From assembly GCA_004352715.1 (NCBI GenBank), contig SCFE01000109.1, positions 1,478,139 through 1,542,138 on the forward strand: a stretch of 64,000 nt of DNA, read 5' to 3'. Made by a program: the position numbers and the translations under genes. Below are positions 1-12,699 of the stretch, piece by piece. The number at the start of each line of letters is the position of its first letter. Positions within the stretch are counted from its first letter, which is position 1. The notes under the pieces are model-generated. The model saw only the letters and a list, made by a program, of their open reading frames with translations, ran no database searches and had not been told where the DNA came from. The DNA comes from Hofstenia miamia (taxonomy: Eukaryota; Xenacoelomorpha; Acoela).

Positions 1-1537
1 TATATATATATGTAAATTACTTCAATAATTATTTCAATTTAAGTTATTATTGTTGTGCAATATACTGAAAATTCATGTTTTTAAAATAATTAATACAATT
101 AAAATAATTATGAATTAAATGTGCTTGTTTGTTCCGCTGTCTAATAAATGCGAGACTAACTTATAAATTACCTACTTTAGACAATAATGTTGCATTTTAG
201 AATGTCAAAAGCGAAAAATTTTATGTAGGGTGCAGCCGAAGTTCGATTAACTAATAAATTTCTTTCCAATTTCATTCTAACAAATGTCTACTGAATGTTA
301 ACTTCACATAGCTTTAGATATATTCAAAGAGCAATTCTGATTAGTAAACACTAAATTGGAACTATACAAAATTCGTCTTAGAAATAATTTCTTCTGCAGT
401 GCACAATTATATACCAAAAAGTTAGGGCAGTGCATATAATACTCATCATTTGGATTTTAGGCTTGATTATTGAAGTTTTTAAAGCTTGAATTTTCTTCAC
501 ACGCCTTGTCATTAATTTTTTATTAACTTTTTCGATCTATCAACGTTTTTACGTTTTCAAACCCAACACATACAGGAATCAAAGCATGGTTAGCTTGCAA
601 TTTGCAGTGATTAAAACCAATAGAACGAAAAAAAAATTGTGCTACATGCAAAAAAGCATCATTGAAGATTCTATGATTTTCTCCAGTTTTAACTGTCATG
701 CTAAAAAGCATTTTACTCAAAGGTGCAAAGTGTTCAATAAGGCTTATTATCATTCTGCTACCAAATTATATATTATCTCCAACTCATTCTTACATTTGCA
801 TTTGTTATTTAGAAGGGCGGAACAGTTTTTTAAGTATTTGTAAAATGTATTTTATTGAATTTTACACTATAATAAGTCCTATGAATTCTGAAATTTCATT
901 TCAATAAAAAAAGGAATATTTAGTTTTCAGCAATTTTTATAAATTTTAGAAGTATTTCAAAATAGGAACACATGTGATTTCTGTGGAGTATTCTAATTTA
1001 AGCATAAAATTTTAAAATATTTTGCTTTTAAAAAATACTAATGAAATTAGATGCAAGATGAGAATAGCTACGGCTACCCCGTGGCACATAAACTTATAGT
1101 GAATAATTTAACTCCAAAGATCGAAAAACAAATTTGTGTGCCATATTAAAACTCTGCACAATATTTTTCATTTTAGAATTTATTGATTTTAGCAAGAGCT
1201 TAACATTTTTGAAGTGGGTGATTTTCTTTAATTTTTTAAACATATTTAGCAATATTAATTAAAATTGAGATTAAGCACACATTCATACCTTTAGCTGAAA
1301 ATTTCGCAATTTACTTAATCTTATACCATTGGTCTATTTTGTAGTGAAACAAAAAAGCAGTACCAACAGAGAGTGCTAGAAATTCAACACTTCATTTACA
1401 TCACTGGTGTTCAGTGCATCTTGTTGTATTGGCAATAATAATAATTACACATTATATTTACCCTGCAACCTGCAACGAATGCTCGGTCAGGGATTTCATG
1501 AGATCGGTGCTTGTCAAACATACCGGTTATTGATTGT

Positions 1538-1583
<46 letters not shown>

Positions 1584-2220
1584 TCACTGTAAATCTACAG
1601 TTCTTAAAAAAATATTAGTTAACTTATATCTTTATCTTATACATCTGGTGGAGCATTGCCACTCACTGAAAAGTTTTAAAACAACTTTGTGGTTTAATCG
1701 CGAATGAAAGGCATACTGACTATTCCAGAACCTGCTTCTGGATAAGATGCAAACTTAGCTTCTCTTTGTTACGAAACAAGATTCTCTGCATTCGTGGAAC
1801 TAGAAGACGCCATGCAATTTCCAGGATTGAAGTTGATCACCACTTAGCTGGAGCCAGCCACTACCTCAAGTGACACAGACAGTTCTTATTTGAAATTAAT
1901 TTATTTTAGTTCTGTTCCAAGATACATAACCTTGATTGAATATTTAATCAGAATTTCCTTGCTAGACCATTTACCTGGGAATGAAACAAAAATAATAATT
2001 GTCGTCCTTTCTGGATTTCCAAATTAAAATTTTTGTTATAATATATTTTCTAGGCACAAAATGGATTTTTGAAATATTGATCATTATATTTAACTATGAT
2101 ATGCCAGAAGATAAAAACTCCTATCTACAAGGGGTTGTACGTGTCGGACATTATTGAACTAAATGATTGACAATGACATTCGTTTCTAGTCCTGAAGATT
2201 CTGTGATTTCAATCAAGTTC
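1..2220. other. AT-rich non-coding stretch
   Basis: I see no supportable gene here. The short open frames are AT-rich, overlap on both strands and match nothing I recognise. The stretch has poly-A/T runs, a TA microsatellite near 1546-1580 and a slightly less AT-rich patch near 1640-1880 that I could not identify. Confidence 0.5.
1546..1580. repeat. (TA)n microsatellite
   Basis: Uninterrupted alternating TA of about 35 bases. Similar TA tracts occur near 3655, 15571, 17264, 17681, 46601, 47603, 55967 and 59220, and two of them directly abut assembly gaps (15597 and 55985). Confidence 0.9.
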
Positions 2221-2225
2221 AAAAT

Positions 2226-2336
2226 TGTCTTGATGTTAGCATTGTGGAATTAATTGATGAATTGGGCGTTGCCCCATATAATCCTGAAAAACTAACTAAG
2301 CCTCTTGATGTTGGTATTAACATGCATATTTTTTGA
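2226..2336 (+). other. Possible short exon, unrecognised
   Basis: A 36-codon open stretch ends in TGA at 2334-2336. Its codon use is less AT-driven than the surroundings, and it contains the peptides SIVELIDELG and YNPEKLTKPLDVGINM. The YNP...PLDV pattern loosely recalls the N-terminal part of Cys-loop receptor subunits, but the spacing is wrong and I do not assign it. There is no neighbouring exon, clear splice site or start codon that would turn it into a gene. It may be a decayed exon or chance. Confidence 0.2.
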
Positions 2337-2339
2337 AAC

Positions 2340-3180
2340 TTACATGTATTTATGTGTACTTTATTTGATTTTATGTTTTTATTTTGTTTAAATAAAGTTT
2401 TATTAATCGTTGATAATATATTTCTTATATTTATTTTGTAGTTCATAATGCAAAAATCTCCTAAAAGAGACAACATGCCATTATTAAGGCGTAATTTAAA
2501 ATTTGAAAAAAAATGAAAAATTGGAAACATTCTGTCTTTCCATTTTTTAGTCAGTAGGTGGTGGTAAAGTCCGTGCATAGTGATAAATTTTAAAATTTGA
2601 AAATTCAATAGTTTTATGTCATCTTAGGTACACAATTATGCATTTAGCATATTATTTTACATTGGGCCCACTCTAAAGAATTTTTCTGTATCCGCCACTG
2701 GTCATTTACCTCAGTTCTGTCTAATTGTTTTTCACTCACCTTGCACATGTTGCTTGCTCTTGCACTGCTATTTGAGTCTTGCATTCCTCAGGAACTTGTT
2801 TCTCTTTATTCTTCAAATTTGTTGCATTCTTCCAGTATTCTCATTGCATCCCCTTATGATACTCTGGTATACTTTCTTTCCTTCAAAATCTGTTTTCATC
2901 TGCATTAGCTCTATACTAAGCTACAGTAGTCATTCCTTAGTTTGCTTTTCTACACATTCTTTTAGATTTAGTGCTTCTGTTTCTATACCTTCCTTCCACT
3001 TAGTAGCGTTTTGCAAAATAAAATTTTTCCCATGTATTTATTTAGTCATGCAAAACAAATAATTCGAATTTTTTATACATAGCATCAGAAGTACCAGGGT
3101 CTACCTTCTACAGAAAGTTGCAAATCACTAAAAAGAAGAGGTGTGAAAACTTCAGGACTTGAAAAGTGCAGATTGCCAAA
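2340..3180. other. AT-rich non-coding stretch
   Basis: Nothing supportable. The pyrimidine-rich section at 2700-3050 gives a hydrophobic plus-strand frame of 102 codons that I read as a by-product of T/C richness. Confidence 0.45.
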
Positions 3181-3183
3181 AAT

Positions 3184-4148
3184 TAGTCTTGAAAAATCCA
3201 ATTTTTCTGAAAAAGATATAGCTCAAAAGTTCACAGAAACGACTGGAATTTCTTATCACCATTTGAAAGTGTAGACGTAATGATGTGCGGGGCGCTGATT
3301 TTTCCTGCATGCTCGCGCCCGCTTTTCAACACTGAGCCTAAGGGCCGCCGGCGGGCATCGGGCCGGCCCACACACCACTATGTAGAAGTCATTGGCTAGA
3401 TTAGGTATAAAGAAGAAAATTTCTAAAACTGTATAAAATATCATTAATTGGCAGAAGAAAAATTGATTAGTTTTGCAGAAACTTAGTGAAGCTAGTTTTC
3501 AAGAAGTTATTCTCTAAAAAGTGTGGTTTTTTAAGATGCATAAAAACTAATTCAAGGCGTGATGCACTAGTCAGCAGGAAATCCTATGAAACATTCGAAA
3601 AAATTTTGTCTAAAATTTATGGTTTGGGGCACACTGTCCTTAGGAGGAGGTCTAATATATATATATATATATATCAAAACTACCAATCCTAAGATTTGTA
3701 ACTGCAAAAAGCTGTTCACAACTATGAAAATTGTGATACCAGATAGGCCAACCCCTGCACATACTATTTTATATTACCAAGTTTCATAAATGCACAAAAT
3801 CACCTAGGTAGATTATTAATGTTTCATAGATGTTTAGGCTAAATATCTTAATAAAAATAATAGCTTATCTGTAAGAAGCCTTAAATTCTCATTCACAATT
3901 TATTTATTAACAAAATATACAAGAATATACTACAGGATGTAGAAAACAATTTCTATGGTTTTATGTATCTATAAATCTTACACTATAGAAAGTATATTAA
4001 TATTAGTTCTTGAAGCAAAAGCCCAAAAAAATCTTTTTGGGTATATTTTCTTTCCAATAATTGTAATCTATATTAAATTACATTCATTGTGTTCATTAAT
4101 GTTGCAGTTAACAGTTTAAGTGTACTGCAATAGTTGAAGTAAGAAGAG
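3184..4148. repeat. Direct repeat copy 1 (about 965 bp)
   Basis: Nearly identical to 4150-5110 at a constant offset of 966 bases. Both copies include a GC-rich patch (3283-3372 in this copy), a TA microsatellite and the same small open frames. The copies differ by a short indel near 3840 versus 4806. A single N separates them, so a scaffolding or haplotype-joining artefact is as likely as a real tandem duplication. I recognise no gene in it. Confidence 0.9.
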
Positions 4149-4149
4149 N

Positions 4150-5110
4150 TAGTCTTGAAAAATCCAATTTTTCTGAAAAAGATATAGCTCAAAAGTTCAC
4201 AGAAACGACTGGAATTTCTTATCACCATTTGAAAGTGTAGACGTAATGATGTGCGGGGCGCTGATTTTTCCTGCATGCTCGCGCCCGCTTTTCAACACTG
4301 AGCCTAAGGGCCGCCGGCGGGCATCGGGCCGGCCCACACACCACTATGTAGAAGTCATTGGCTAGATTAGGTATAAAGAAGAAAATTTCTAAAACTGTAT
4401 AAAATATCATTAATTGGCAGAAGAAAAATTGATTAGTTTTGCAGAAACTTAGTGAAGCTAGTTTTCAAGAAGTTATTCTCTAAAAAGTGTGGTTTTTTAA
4501 GATGCATAAAAACTAATTCAAGGCGTGATGCACTAGTCAGCAGGAAATCCTATGAAACATTCGAAAAAATTTTGTCTAAAATTTATGGTTTGGGGCACAC
4601 TGTCCTTAGGAGGAGGTCTAATATATATATATATATATATCAAAACTACCAATCCTAAGATTTGTAACTGCAAAAAGCTGTTCACAACTATGAAAATTGT
4701 GATACCAGATAGGCCAACCCCTGCACATACTATTTTATATTACCAAGTTTCATAAATGCACAAAATCACCTAGGTAGATTATTAATGTTTCATAGATGTT
4801 TAGGCTATAAAACTAAAAATAATAGCTTATCTGTAAGAAACCTTTAATTCTCATTCACAATTTATTTATTAACAAAATATACAAGAATATACTACAGGAT
4901 GTAGAAAACAATTTCTATGGTTTTATGTATCTATAAATCTTACACTATAGAAAGTATATTAATATTAGTTCTTGAAGCAAAAGCCCAAAAAAATCTTTTT
5001 GGGTATATTTTCTTTCCAATAATTGTAATCTATATTAAATTACATTCATTGTGTTCATTAATGTTGCAGTTAACAGTTTAAGTGTACTGCAATAGTTGAA
5101 GTAAGAAGAG
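4150..5110. repeat. Direct repeat copy 2 (about 961 bp)
   Basis: Second copy of 3184-4148, beginning right after the N at 4149. Identity is near complete apart from a few bases around 4806-4845. Identical small open frames in both copies should not be read as paralogous genes. Confidence 0.9.
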
Positions 5111-6195
5111 TATAAGATGCATCAAGGGATCTTAAAGTTAGTCTGATAGCACTGGCATTATCAAAAACTAAAAAGGCAAGTTGGAATAAAAAGAGCATAA
5201 AAACCTATGAAACATTTAACATGTCAGAGAAAAATTGAATACAATTTGAATTCAAAGATAATATATATATTTGCAAAGCTTAAATTGAAAAAATAATCAG
5301 AAGTACCAATCCTAGTCAAGAATTTGAAATAGATTTTTTCTAAAATTGTGATCACACTGAAGTTACCCTCAAAATTGGATAATGGTGTAATTTCTGTGAA
5401 ACTGTTCAAATACCTAATCGTCTCATTGGCTCCATGCTGTAATCCTTTAATATTTTCTTTGGGTAAATGTTAATGAACAACTTTTTTTACAGTAAAACTA
5501 GCCACTCCGTCATATCAAAAAACAATTCTCTTAAAAATTATTAACTCTATAGCTGTGATAATTATATGTGCTTTATAGATCACTATTTTGCTTTGACTAA
5601 ATTAAGGAAATAGATAATATTGAAAAATTTCTGTCACTTAAAATGCATTGAATTTTTTTTCTTTAATGTATATACTTCTGGTAATTGATGGCTAATACAA
5701 ATTTTGCAATAATCAAGATATGAACACTGGTATTTGAAATAGCCTGAAATATTTGTTTAGTAGATATTGTGCATAGGTATTTTGAAAATTTAATGACTCC
5801 ATTAAGGTAAATGAAATGTTATAAAATTGCAAACAACTATCTTAGTTTCGCAACGTATATTACTGAATTACTGATAATTTTGTTCGTTCTATATGCTTTT
5901 TTCTAAAATTGAACATGCTTTTGATGCTTTTAAAGAAATTGCGACAAATAATGTGAATATGTAAGAAAAATTTAGAACACACAAATTTCAGAGGGTATGT
6001 GCAGGTGGAGCAATTCATCTTCAATACCTAAAATTACATTTTTTTGTCACATTTCAAATGGTAGTACATACATTCTGAAGAGTAGATTCGATATTTTTGT
6101 ATTTCAGCAATTCCTACTATCTAATTCTTGATTATATTTGAAAATTATCCGCAAAGGAATGATTAACAGTAAAAATATTGTGAAATTGTGATGAA
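5111..6195. other. AT-rich non-coding stretch
   Basis: No gene, RNA or repeat that I can support. It may include decayed 5' parts of the Tc1 element that follows, but I could not read transposase motifs here. Confidence 0.4.
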
Positions 6196-6510
6196 GTTTG
6201 TTCCAAAAGGCTGGATATTGGAGCAAGATGGCGCAAGCCCTCACACCTCCCGTGAAACAAAAATTTCATGTCTGATAATGACATTCAAATCCTGCAGAGG
6301 CCATCAATTTCTCCAGACATTAATCTACTAGAAAACGTGATTACTGTTTTCAAGAACTTCGTGGATAAGGAAAATCAATATGCAAAGGCGGAATTGATCG
6401 TAAAAATGGTAACATGAAATTTCACGGGTCATATGTAGAAATTTGATGAAACGTATTTCTCTACATTTATCCAAATTCTTAGCAACAGCGGAAAATTTGT
6501 AAACCTTAAT
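6196..6510 (+). pseudogene. Tc1/mariner-type transposase remnant (C-terminal part)
   Basis: The plus strand reads WILEQDGASPHTSRETK, then after a frameshift IQILQRPSISPDINLLENV, then a short tail ending near KFVN. This is the characteristic end of a Tc1-family DDE/D transposase: QD.ASPH carries the second catalytic Asp, and SPD.N..EN corresponds to the SPDLNPIENVW block with the third acidic residue. At least one frameshift and an in-frame stop show it is dead. The N-terminal HTH region and the terminal inverted repeats were not found. Family knowledge supports the call; the exact subfamily is unknown. Confidence 0.8.
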
Positions 6511-7300
6511 CCAGGTGTTTGTAGTTAACTCATTTTGCTATTACACAGACTTTTCTGTTCAAAATTTATAGCTTTTTTGCCCTCATTGTCACTTCTGCTT
6601 GTCTCCTTTAGCCTTTCTGTGATTTGGATTAAGTTAGCAACAAAGAGTAGTGGTGCTGAAGTGTCTCCCTGGAACATTCCTTGCCTAAGTGTCAACATAT
6701 GTGCGTATATCTCAGTCTCCCTCTCTAGGAACTCAACACACTTCTATGAAACACCATTGGCCTATAGCATCCTCAGTTCTCACCTTTGCGATATGCTGTC
6801 ATTTCCCTCCAGTACGTCTATGCACGTTCAATATTTATATTATTATTATAATTTTTATTAATATTTACTAGAAAATATAACACAATCCAAATGATCCTGA
6901 AAGAAAGTCTTGCAGGTTTTTTCAATTTGAGAATTTATTTATTCATATAAATTAGGCAAGCATGCAATATACAATTCAATTCCAAATCAAGACAATTAGT
7001 GTAAATCGACCTGATTCGTAATATTAAATTTCCGAGTTGTGTATTTTGGTTACTCAGTTTGTCTCACCCTGCCTCGGTGTTGTGACCCAAGTGCAAACAT
7101 TTGAGGAAACCAAATATATTTAAATGCTCAATTATCTTTAACCTGTGAACAGACAAATATGTCTCATACATATTTATGTGATAGAAAATCTGCTTCAAAT
7201 ATTGAGTTCCTTTAGGCCTAGCGCTGGTATTCTTCAAATTCGTTGGTATTCGTTGGTATGATATTCAAATATATAAATCTCCTCGTTAATAAAAAATAAA
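6511..7300. other. AT-rich stretch downstream of the orphan CAP exon
   Basis: This is where exon 2 of the CAP copy at 7356-7578 would be expected on the minus strand. I looked for a GEN..Y...WY block and a TQ..W/CYYGP block and saw neither. No other feature is supportable. Confidence 0.45.
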
Positions 7301-7355
7301 CTCATGATATTGAAAACTATAATAAGAGAGAATACTCATTCATTTAAAAAGCTAC

Positions 7356-7578
7356 CTGCAGCTTTTCTGAAATAGTTATGAGCACAAACAGCTGCAGTTG
7401 CGAATTGTGATGTGTTTAAAAATGGTCCTTCAGAGAGTTCATTTAATGAGCGTAATTCATTAAAAGGATCTTTTACAGTTTTGATATATTCATAGCAGAT
7501 TGGGAGGTCCGGATCATATCTTGTATCTGCAACTACATTTATGCTTTGGATAATCATGGATAAGACAACAGACACCAT
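7356..7578 (-). pseudogene. Orphan first exon of a CAP-domain (SCP) gene
   Basis: Read from ATG at 7578, the exon encodes a hydrophobic signal-like start (MVSVVLSMIIQSINVVADT), a Cys in LPICYEYI and the CAP start motif AVCAHNYFRKAA. It ends at a GT donor after 223 nt (74 codons plus one base). That is exactly the length and phase of exon 1 of the complete gene at 19458-19680, which it matches throughout (DP/LP...C, EGPF/KGPF, SQFA.AAVCAHNYFRK). No exon 2 or 3 is visible to the left. An in-frame upstream extension to 7659 exists, but the paralogue supports the ATG at 7578. It could be a relic of tandem duplication, or an alternative first exon if transcription is unusual; a relic is simpler. 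Confidence 0.7.
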
Positions 7579-8479
7579 TGTGGTTTGTGATACTGAACAA
7601 ACTTTTTGTGATACTAAATTAAATTTATATACAACCACAGATATTTTCCGAAAAAACAATTATTAACAGTACATTACTGATTAATAAATTTCTATATTAT
7701 TATGAATCTACAATTATATACAACATTGTATCTAGTAATATTTTGGATGTTTTACTTATCAATAAATTTATTAAATATATAGAAATCGTTCAAGATTATA
7801 TGTCCCATCTTTTGCTTAGAAATTCCATTCCCTCAAATAACAGTTTGTTTTATAATTTAAGTGATTATATTTGAATATTTAATTAGCAGACTGAAGAGGA
7901 ATTGAGAATGTCCAATAAATATCCTAATTTAAAATGAAATGTATATTTTGTTAAATAGCAGGCTGCATTACTATGTGTAGTTAAACTCTGAACAGCTAAC
8001 TGCAATAATAGTCTACTATTTCTTCTAAGATCCAATATCACTGATATTTTGAGGACATTTGAAGTTTTGATAGATGCCTCATACTTCTACATCTAATCTA
8101 ATAGCAGAAATATGTATATATATATATTTACTTATATTTATATTTATATATATGAAAATTCTTTCTTAATTCCTAAATTAAAGTGGATATGCAGTCGCAC
8201 TTTCAAACTATTGCATGCTTAAGTTAATAAGAAAATCTTGATTACCAAGAAGTCAATGTCGACTTAAAATTATTGAGTTGTGGTGAAGAATTTTACTGGA
8301 ATTGATTCGTTGTAATTTTTAACTAGAATACTTTTAACCAACTTTTTTTCGAATTAAAAAAAAACGAACTTTAAGTGAATGTTATAAAATACGTGAAATA
8401 TGAATTTGAAAACAGTATATCATTAAACGCTTGACATGTTTAATTTATTTACATTACAATAGTTAACTTGCACATATTT

Positions 8480-9420
8480 TAATTGCCAAAATTTCAAATG
8501 TAAGACATATATCTTATATGAGGTGAATTCCTAAAATGTCACAAACCTTTTGAAATTCTACTTTTCTTTTGCTTTATTGATGATTCCGGCAAATGACTAA
8601 CAATAAAATTTCTATCCATTTATGTAGCATATGGAAATAGTCACGTGAAAATCTTACACTACAATTCAATTGGATGGAATATGCTTAAAATGATTCAATT
8701 AAGAAATTTTGTTTCTAACCATTCATCAAGTAAACATAAATAACTAAAATGATCATCAATAATATAATTTGTTAATTTCATATTGTATTTGCATTAATTT
8801 GTGTTAGTTTTAATGTAATTAAATCTTCAGTATTTACACAAAGCAAAAGCTGCTAATCCTATGCTAAATATGTAGTTTTGATTTTATTTAAAATTTCTAC
8901 AATATCATGTGAAAATAATTAACGTTTTCTTTCTTTAATCGTATGAAAATTGGTGTGGAAATGCCTTAATTCAGAACATAATTTTTATACCTGTAATAAT
9001 AGCGTAATTGTTTCTTAAATAACATTTTTAAATAAAATTGTTAAGTATTGTCCACTATCACTGTTTTTTCTGTTTCTGTAGTGATTCTTAGACAATGTTT
9101 CTTTATGATTTTTTAAGATGTTCAGAGAAATTTATTAAGAAATACTCTGAATCATACGTAGTTTTATTTTAAGATTTGATTGATATTTAAATAAAAATTG
9201 CACAAATTTTCCAAACAATGTCAAACTTTTATGTAAAATATCTTTAGAAGATGGGTTCAAAGGAATACTAACAATTCATTCCATCGCGCAGTGTATTTTA
9301 CGAGAGTATTAAAATATCTGTGACAGACCTGAATGCATGTGAATGAATTTATAATTCAGTGTAAATTTTATGAGCTGTGCAGTACTTTTGAATATTTATA
9401 AATATAGTACAACATATAAA
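8480..9420. repeat. Upstream part of the duplicated CAP locus (left copy)
   Basis: Blocks here resemble sequence upstream of the complete CAP gene. The 'cacaaacctttt' block at about 8540 matches about 20349, and the block around 'tctgtgacagacct' at about 9318 matches about 22483, in the same order and orientation. With the exon match this indicates duplication of a multi-kilobase unit. The copies have diverged considerably. Confidence 0.6.
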
Positions 9421-10600
9421 CCATTAAATTGCTAATTGTAACTTTCAAATATGGGAAACTAATTCTTAATTCAAAAACAATTGAAGCGGGTATATCCGTA
9501 CAAAAAAATTGATTACTTTATATTTCTTCCAGTTTTTCAATCCGAAGCAAAACAGAAATGAAACTGAAATACAAAACATTAAAAACGTATCTTGCAGGCG
9601 GACTTTAGACCATGTTATATGTTGTGTTTTGAATTTATTGCTCAAAATTTTGAATACGCATAATTCCATATTTATCATTAATTGAACCTCGCGATTGAAA
9701 TAGTATTTTGACATAAAGTTTGGACAGAGTGTTCCGGGACAATTTTTCTTTACTTTCAAAAAAATAAAATATCCAATATTTATTCATTTCAGTTGTTTTG
9801 TCATTTCTTCGTCCTGCTACCTCGGGCTTTCCACATGACATGAATCAATGGGTTTTGGATATCTTTGCACATAATAACAAGCAATCAAAGTTCTTCATTG
9901 CTTCCATGTGCTTAAAACTTTATAAATGCTTAAGTATTAGGTATAGAGAGAATTTAAATTTTTTATCAATTTCAGGCACAGCAAAATGCATTGATAGAAA
10001 TTTTCAAAACTTTATTCATTAAAGCGTGTTCCCTAATATACCAGTCAATGTCTTATGGTTTTTAAATATGCTAATAGCCTTGGAAAAAATTCTTGTAGCT
10101 TTGGAAAATCGGTTTGTTTTTAAAATGGACTATAAGCAGTTTAAGAATACTAATGTAAAAATGACAGCCGATATGCCAATTTATAGAAATTGGCAATTAG
10201 TGTTAATTAATTTTTACAAGACCCTTATTGTAATTTCGTAGGGGATTGAATTATCGAGAAATAGATGCATAATGTCAATATATATCTACTTCAAATGTAT
10301 ATAGATACTACTGTAGCAAACATGGTCTTACTATAGCCTTTAAATACAACTTGACCATCACAACCAATTGGAAATTTTTTCAATGCTCTTTTCCGATTTG
10401 CAAATTTCATTATCACATAAAACTAGTATTTGAAGGGAAACTTGTAAAATTTGAATTTTGGCCTTTTTGTATGGTCACCCCTTTAATATCAACAAGAAAG
10501 ATAAAAGAAATTTCGGTATTTCATCACGACCAATTTTTGAATGCTTGAATATGAAATATATTAATTAATAATAATTAAATGAAACCTAAATGGCAATAAG
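9421..10600. other. AT-rich non-coding stretch
   Basis: Several frames of 60-100 codons overlap on both strands, none with a recognisable motif. I do not support a gene. Confidence 0.4.
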
Positions 10601-10990
10601 CCTAAAGGTCCTAGTAAGGCAGGCTACACGCGGGTGTCCCTGGGATACAACACTGCCTTAGAGAGCACTTCACTGTATGGAGTACTATGCCCACAGAGGA
10701 CGTTAAGCACTAGGGTAGATGAAGCTGAGGCAATGTGGAATTTGTGTCATTACGCAGGTTTAGTTTGTGGTAGACAGACGGCGACAGGTGGAAACACTAT
10801 TAGTAAGACTGCTAATGGTTCTTGAGATATGAATGTGTCTTATATAACAGTCATAGCAAAGATAACTCTTTCCTATGGCCCATGGGATAGAATCAATGAG
10901 TCAGCTTTGCTGTGCAGAATGCTGTTGTGTTTTTTGTGCCATGTGACTAAAGAAGTAAAATCCCGTAAGTCATTGAATAGGAATATACAT
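10600..10990 (+). other. GC-richer island of unknown nature
   Basis: Base composition rises sharply relative to the flanks. A 63-codon plus-strand frame (10634-10825) reads for example LESTSLYGVLCPQRTL and NLCHYAGLVCGRQ. I recognise no family. It may be a fragment of a transposon or a short exon, and I cannot tell which. Confidence 0.3.
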
Positions 10991-11547
10991 GCCGTAACAA
11001 AAATTTAAGACTATAACATATACTTCATTGTTTTATCATTTTAATTTATTAAATATTTTAGTACACTTTATTAGTTTTTATGTTTTTTACATTTGAGATT
11101 GTTATCATAACGTAATAAATACAAAAAAAATTATTTAATTGTTTAGTTTACTTTTTGCATCAGTTTCCCAGGGGAATTGTTTGGTCTTAAACTTTTGTTA
11201 CAGATAGTACAATATACAATATACACATTAATAGATATAAACTAAAGAATTTTAGGAATAAAAAAAATTATACATAATAAATGAATGACTATAACAGCTA
11301 GTTCCTTGTACAATGTATTGTAGCCGTTCAAGTAGTGTTCTTCCCATGATTTTGCAGCATTCCTCTAAATGAACATATCCAGCTTGGTAATCGCAGAAAT
11401 AACAAATTCAAATTGTTGACAAACAAGCAATTCTCTCAACAGCAGATAAATGAGTGAAACCATGACATAAATAATGTGAAATCAGACTTCTGTTGAATTT
11501 TGAGCATGCTGTTTTAGTTATTGCATAGTTAAAAATGCTTCATACAT
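10991..11547. other. AT-rich non-coding stretch
   Basis: Nothing supportable beyond AT-rich spacer up to the hAT-type element at 11556. Confidence 0.4.
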
Positions 11548-11555
11548 ATTCACAA

Positions 11556-11896
11556 CAGACTAGTTCAAGCCGAGCTTGAGCAGAGTATTGGATATGGAAT
11601 GATCCGTTTTTAAGTAAACCAAATTTTACTGCTGGTTAATTTGATAATTCAGATTTTCTTATTTTTTCATTCAATATTCCTTACATATAATTTTATTTTA
11701 GAAATTTTTGTTAAATAGGAAGAGCAATGGAAAAAATCTTGAGAGCACAATATTTTAAAGAAATATATCAAGCTGTAACGAGCCTCATTGATTTATTGTG
11801 GCAAGCCGAGCCGATCTGAGCTGAGCTGAGCCGAACTTACTCAAAACTTTAATGAGCTGAGCCGAGCTTAGAAATTACGGCTTGTTGACAAGTCTG
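11556..11896. mobile_element. Small non-autonomous hAT-type element, copy 1 (TSD ATTCACAA)
   Basis: The 341-bp element starts CAGACTAGTTCAAGCCGAGC and ends in the inverted form of CAGACTTGTCAACAAGCCG. It is flanked by a perfect 8-bp duplication, ATTCACAA, at 11548-11555 and 11897-11904. Eight-bp target duplications and CAG-starting TIRs are typical of hAT elements. The interior contains GAGCC/GAGCT pentamer strings and no coding sequence. Related copies lie at 13610-13970 and 26698-27182. Confidence 0.85.
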
Positions 11897-11999
11897 ATTC
11901 ACAATCACAGTATTATAAATGTTTAAGCGTCTCAGCTTTTGCACTACGTTTATTTGTATTATTTTCTTTGCAAAAAACGAAGTATTTGCTTGGATTCAA

Positions 12000-12155
12000 G
12001 AATCTTTACTAGGCGGTTATAGGGCTGCATCAAGTAAGCAGAGCGGCAATCGTGCCGTGCTTTAGGCGGTGCCGTGCCGTGCCATGCTCATGCCGTGCTT
12101 AAGATTTTGCTTTATTTATCCGTGCCGTGCCGTGCCGTGCTGTGCCGTGTCTAAA
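12000..12155. repeat. GTGCC pentamer array
   Basis: Imperfect tandem GTGCC units occur in two clusters, about 12048-12100 and 12121-12150, separated by a short AT-rich spacer. It lies just after a segment reading TAGGGCTGCATCAAG. It is probably the subterminal repeat of another DNA transposon, by analogy with the GAGCC pentamers of the neighbouring hAT-type elements. The other end was not identified. Confidence 0.7.
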
Positions 12156-12690
12156 ATTTATTGAATATATCAGTGCCAGAATTACAACTTTTTTGTACTA
12201 TTTTAACGTTCATATTACATTATACTAGTTTCTGTATAATAATATAAACGATTCTAAGAAATAGATTTGCATAGAAATCACATTGTGGGGATTTTTAAAA
12301 TGCAATAGGAAAATTTATGATTCTAATCCCCGCCGTTATGCTACATAATTCTTGCTTGACTTTTTGCAAAATTTCAAATCGATGCTATTAGATGTTTTCG
12401 ATATTTTGTTTTGTGATTTCTGTCGAACTGTCATAAGGAATATTCAGTACATAACAAATAATCTGCTACGTTTTATTTAATGTTTCAAAGCTTATAGTTT
12501 ATGGCTTAATTATTACATTATTTATCTATGCACTAAGCGTTTTCCAAATTTACTATTTACATATATTTAAATTTTAATATTGTTAGATTAACATACAATC
12601 AATTAATATAAGCAAGCCCTATTTCAATACTTTTTCAAAAATAAAGTTTTTGTTTTTCACTGATTACTTTTAGTAAATATTAATTAATTT
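12156..12690. other. AT-rich non-coding stretch
   Basis: No gene or repeat I can support. Confidence 0.4.
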
Positions 12691-12699
12691 TATGGAAAG

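Noticed and set aside
3256-4410. Identical 62-68 codon ORFs repeated 966 bases apart, suggesting a gene pair
   Set aside because: They are duplicated because the whole segment is duplicated around an N; no protein family match.
12040-12155. GTGCC repeats as a possible CRISPR or regulatory array
   Set aside because: Units are contiguous pentamers without unique spacers, and the genome is eukaryotic; a simple tandem repeat explains them.
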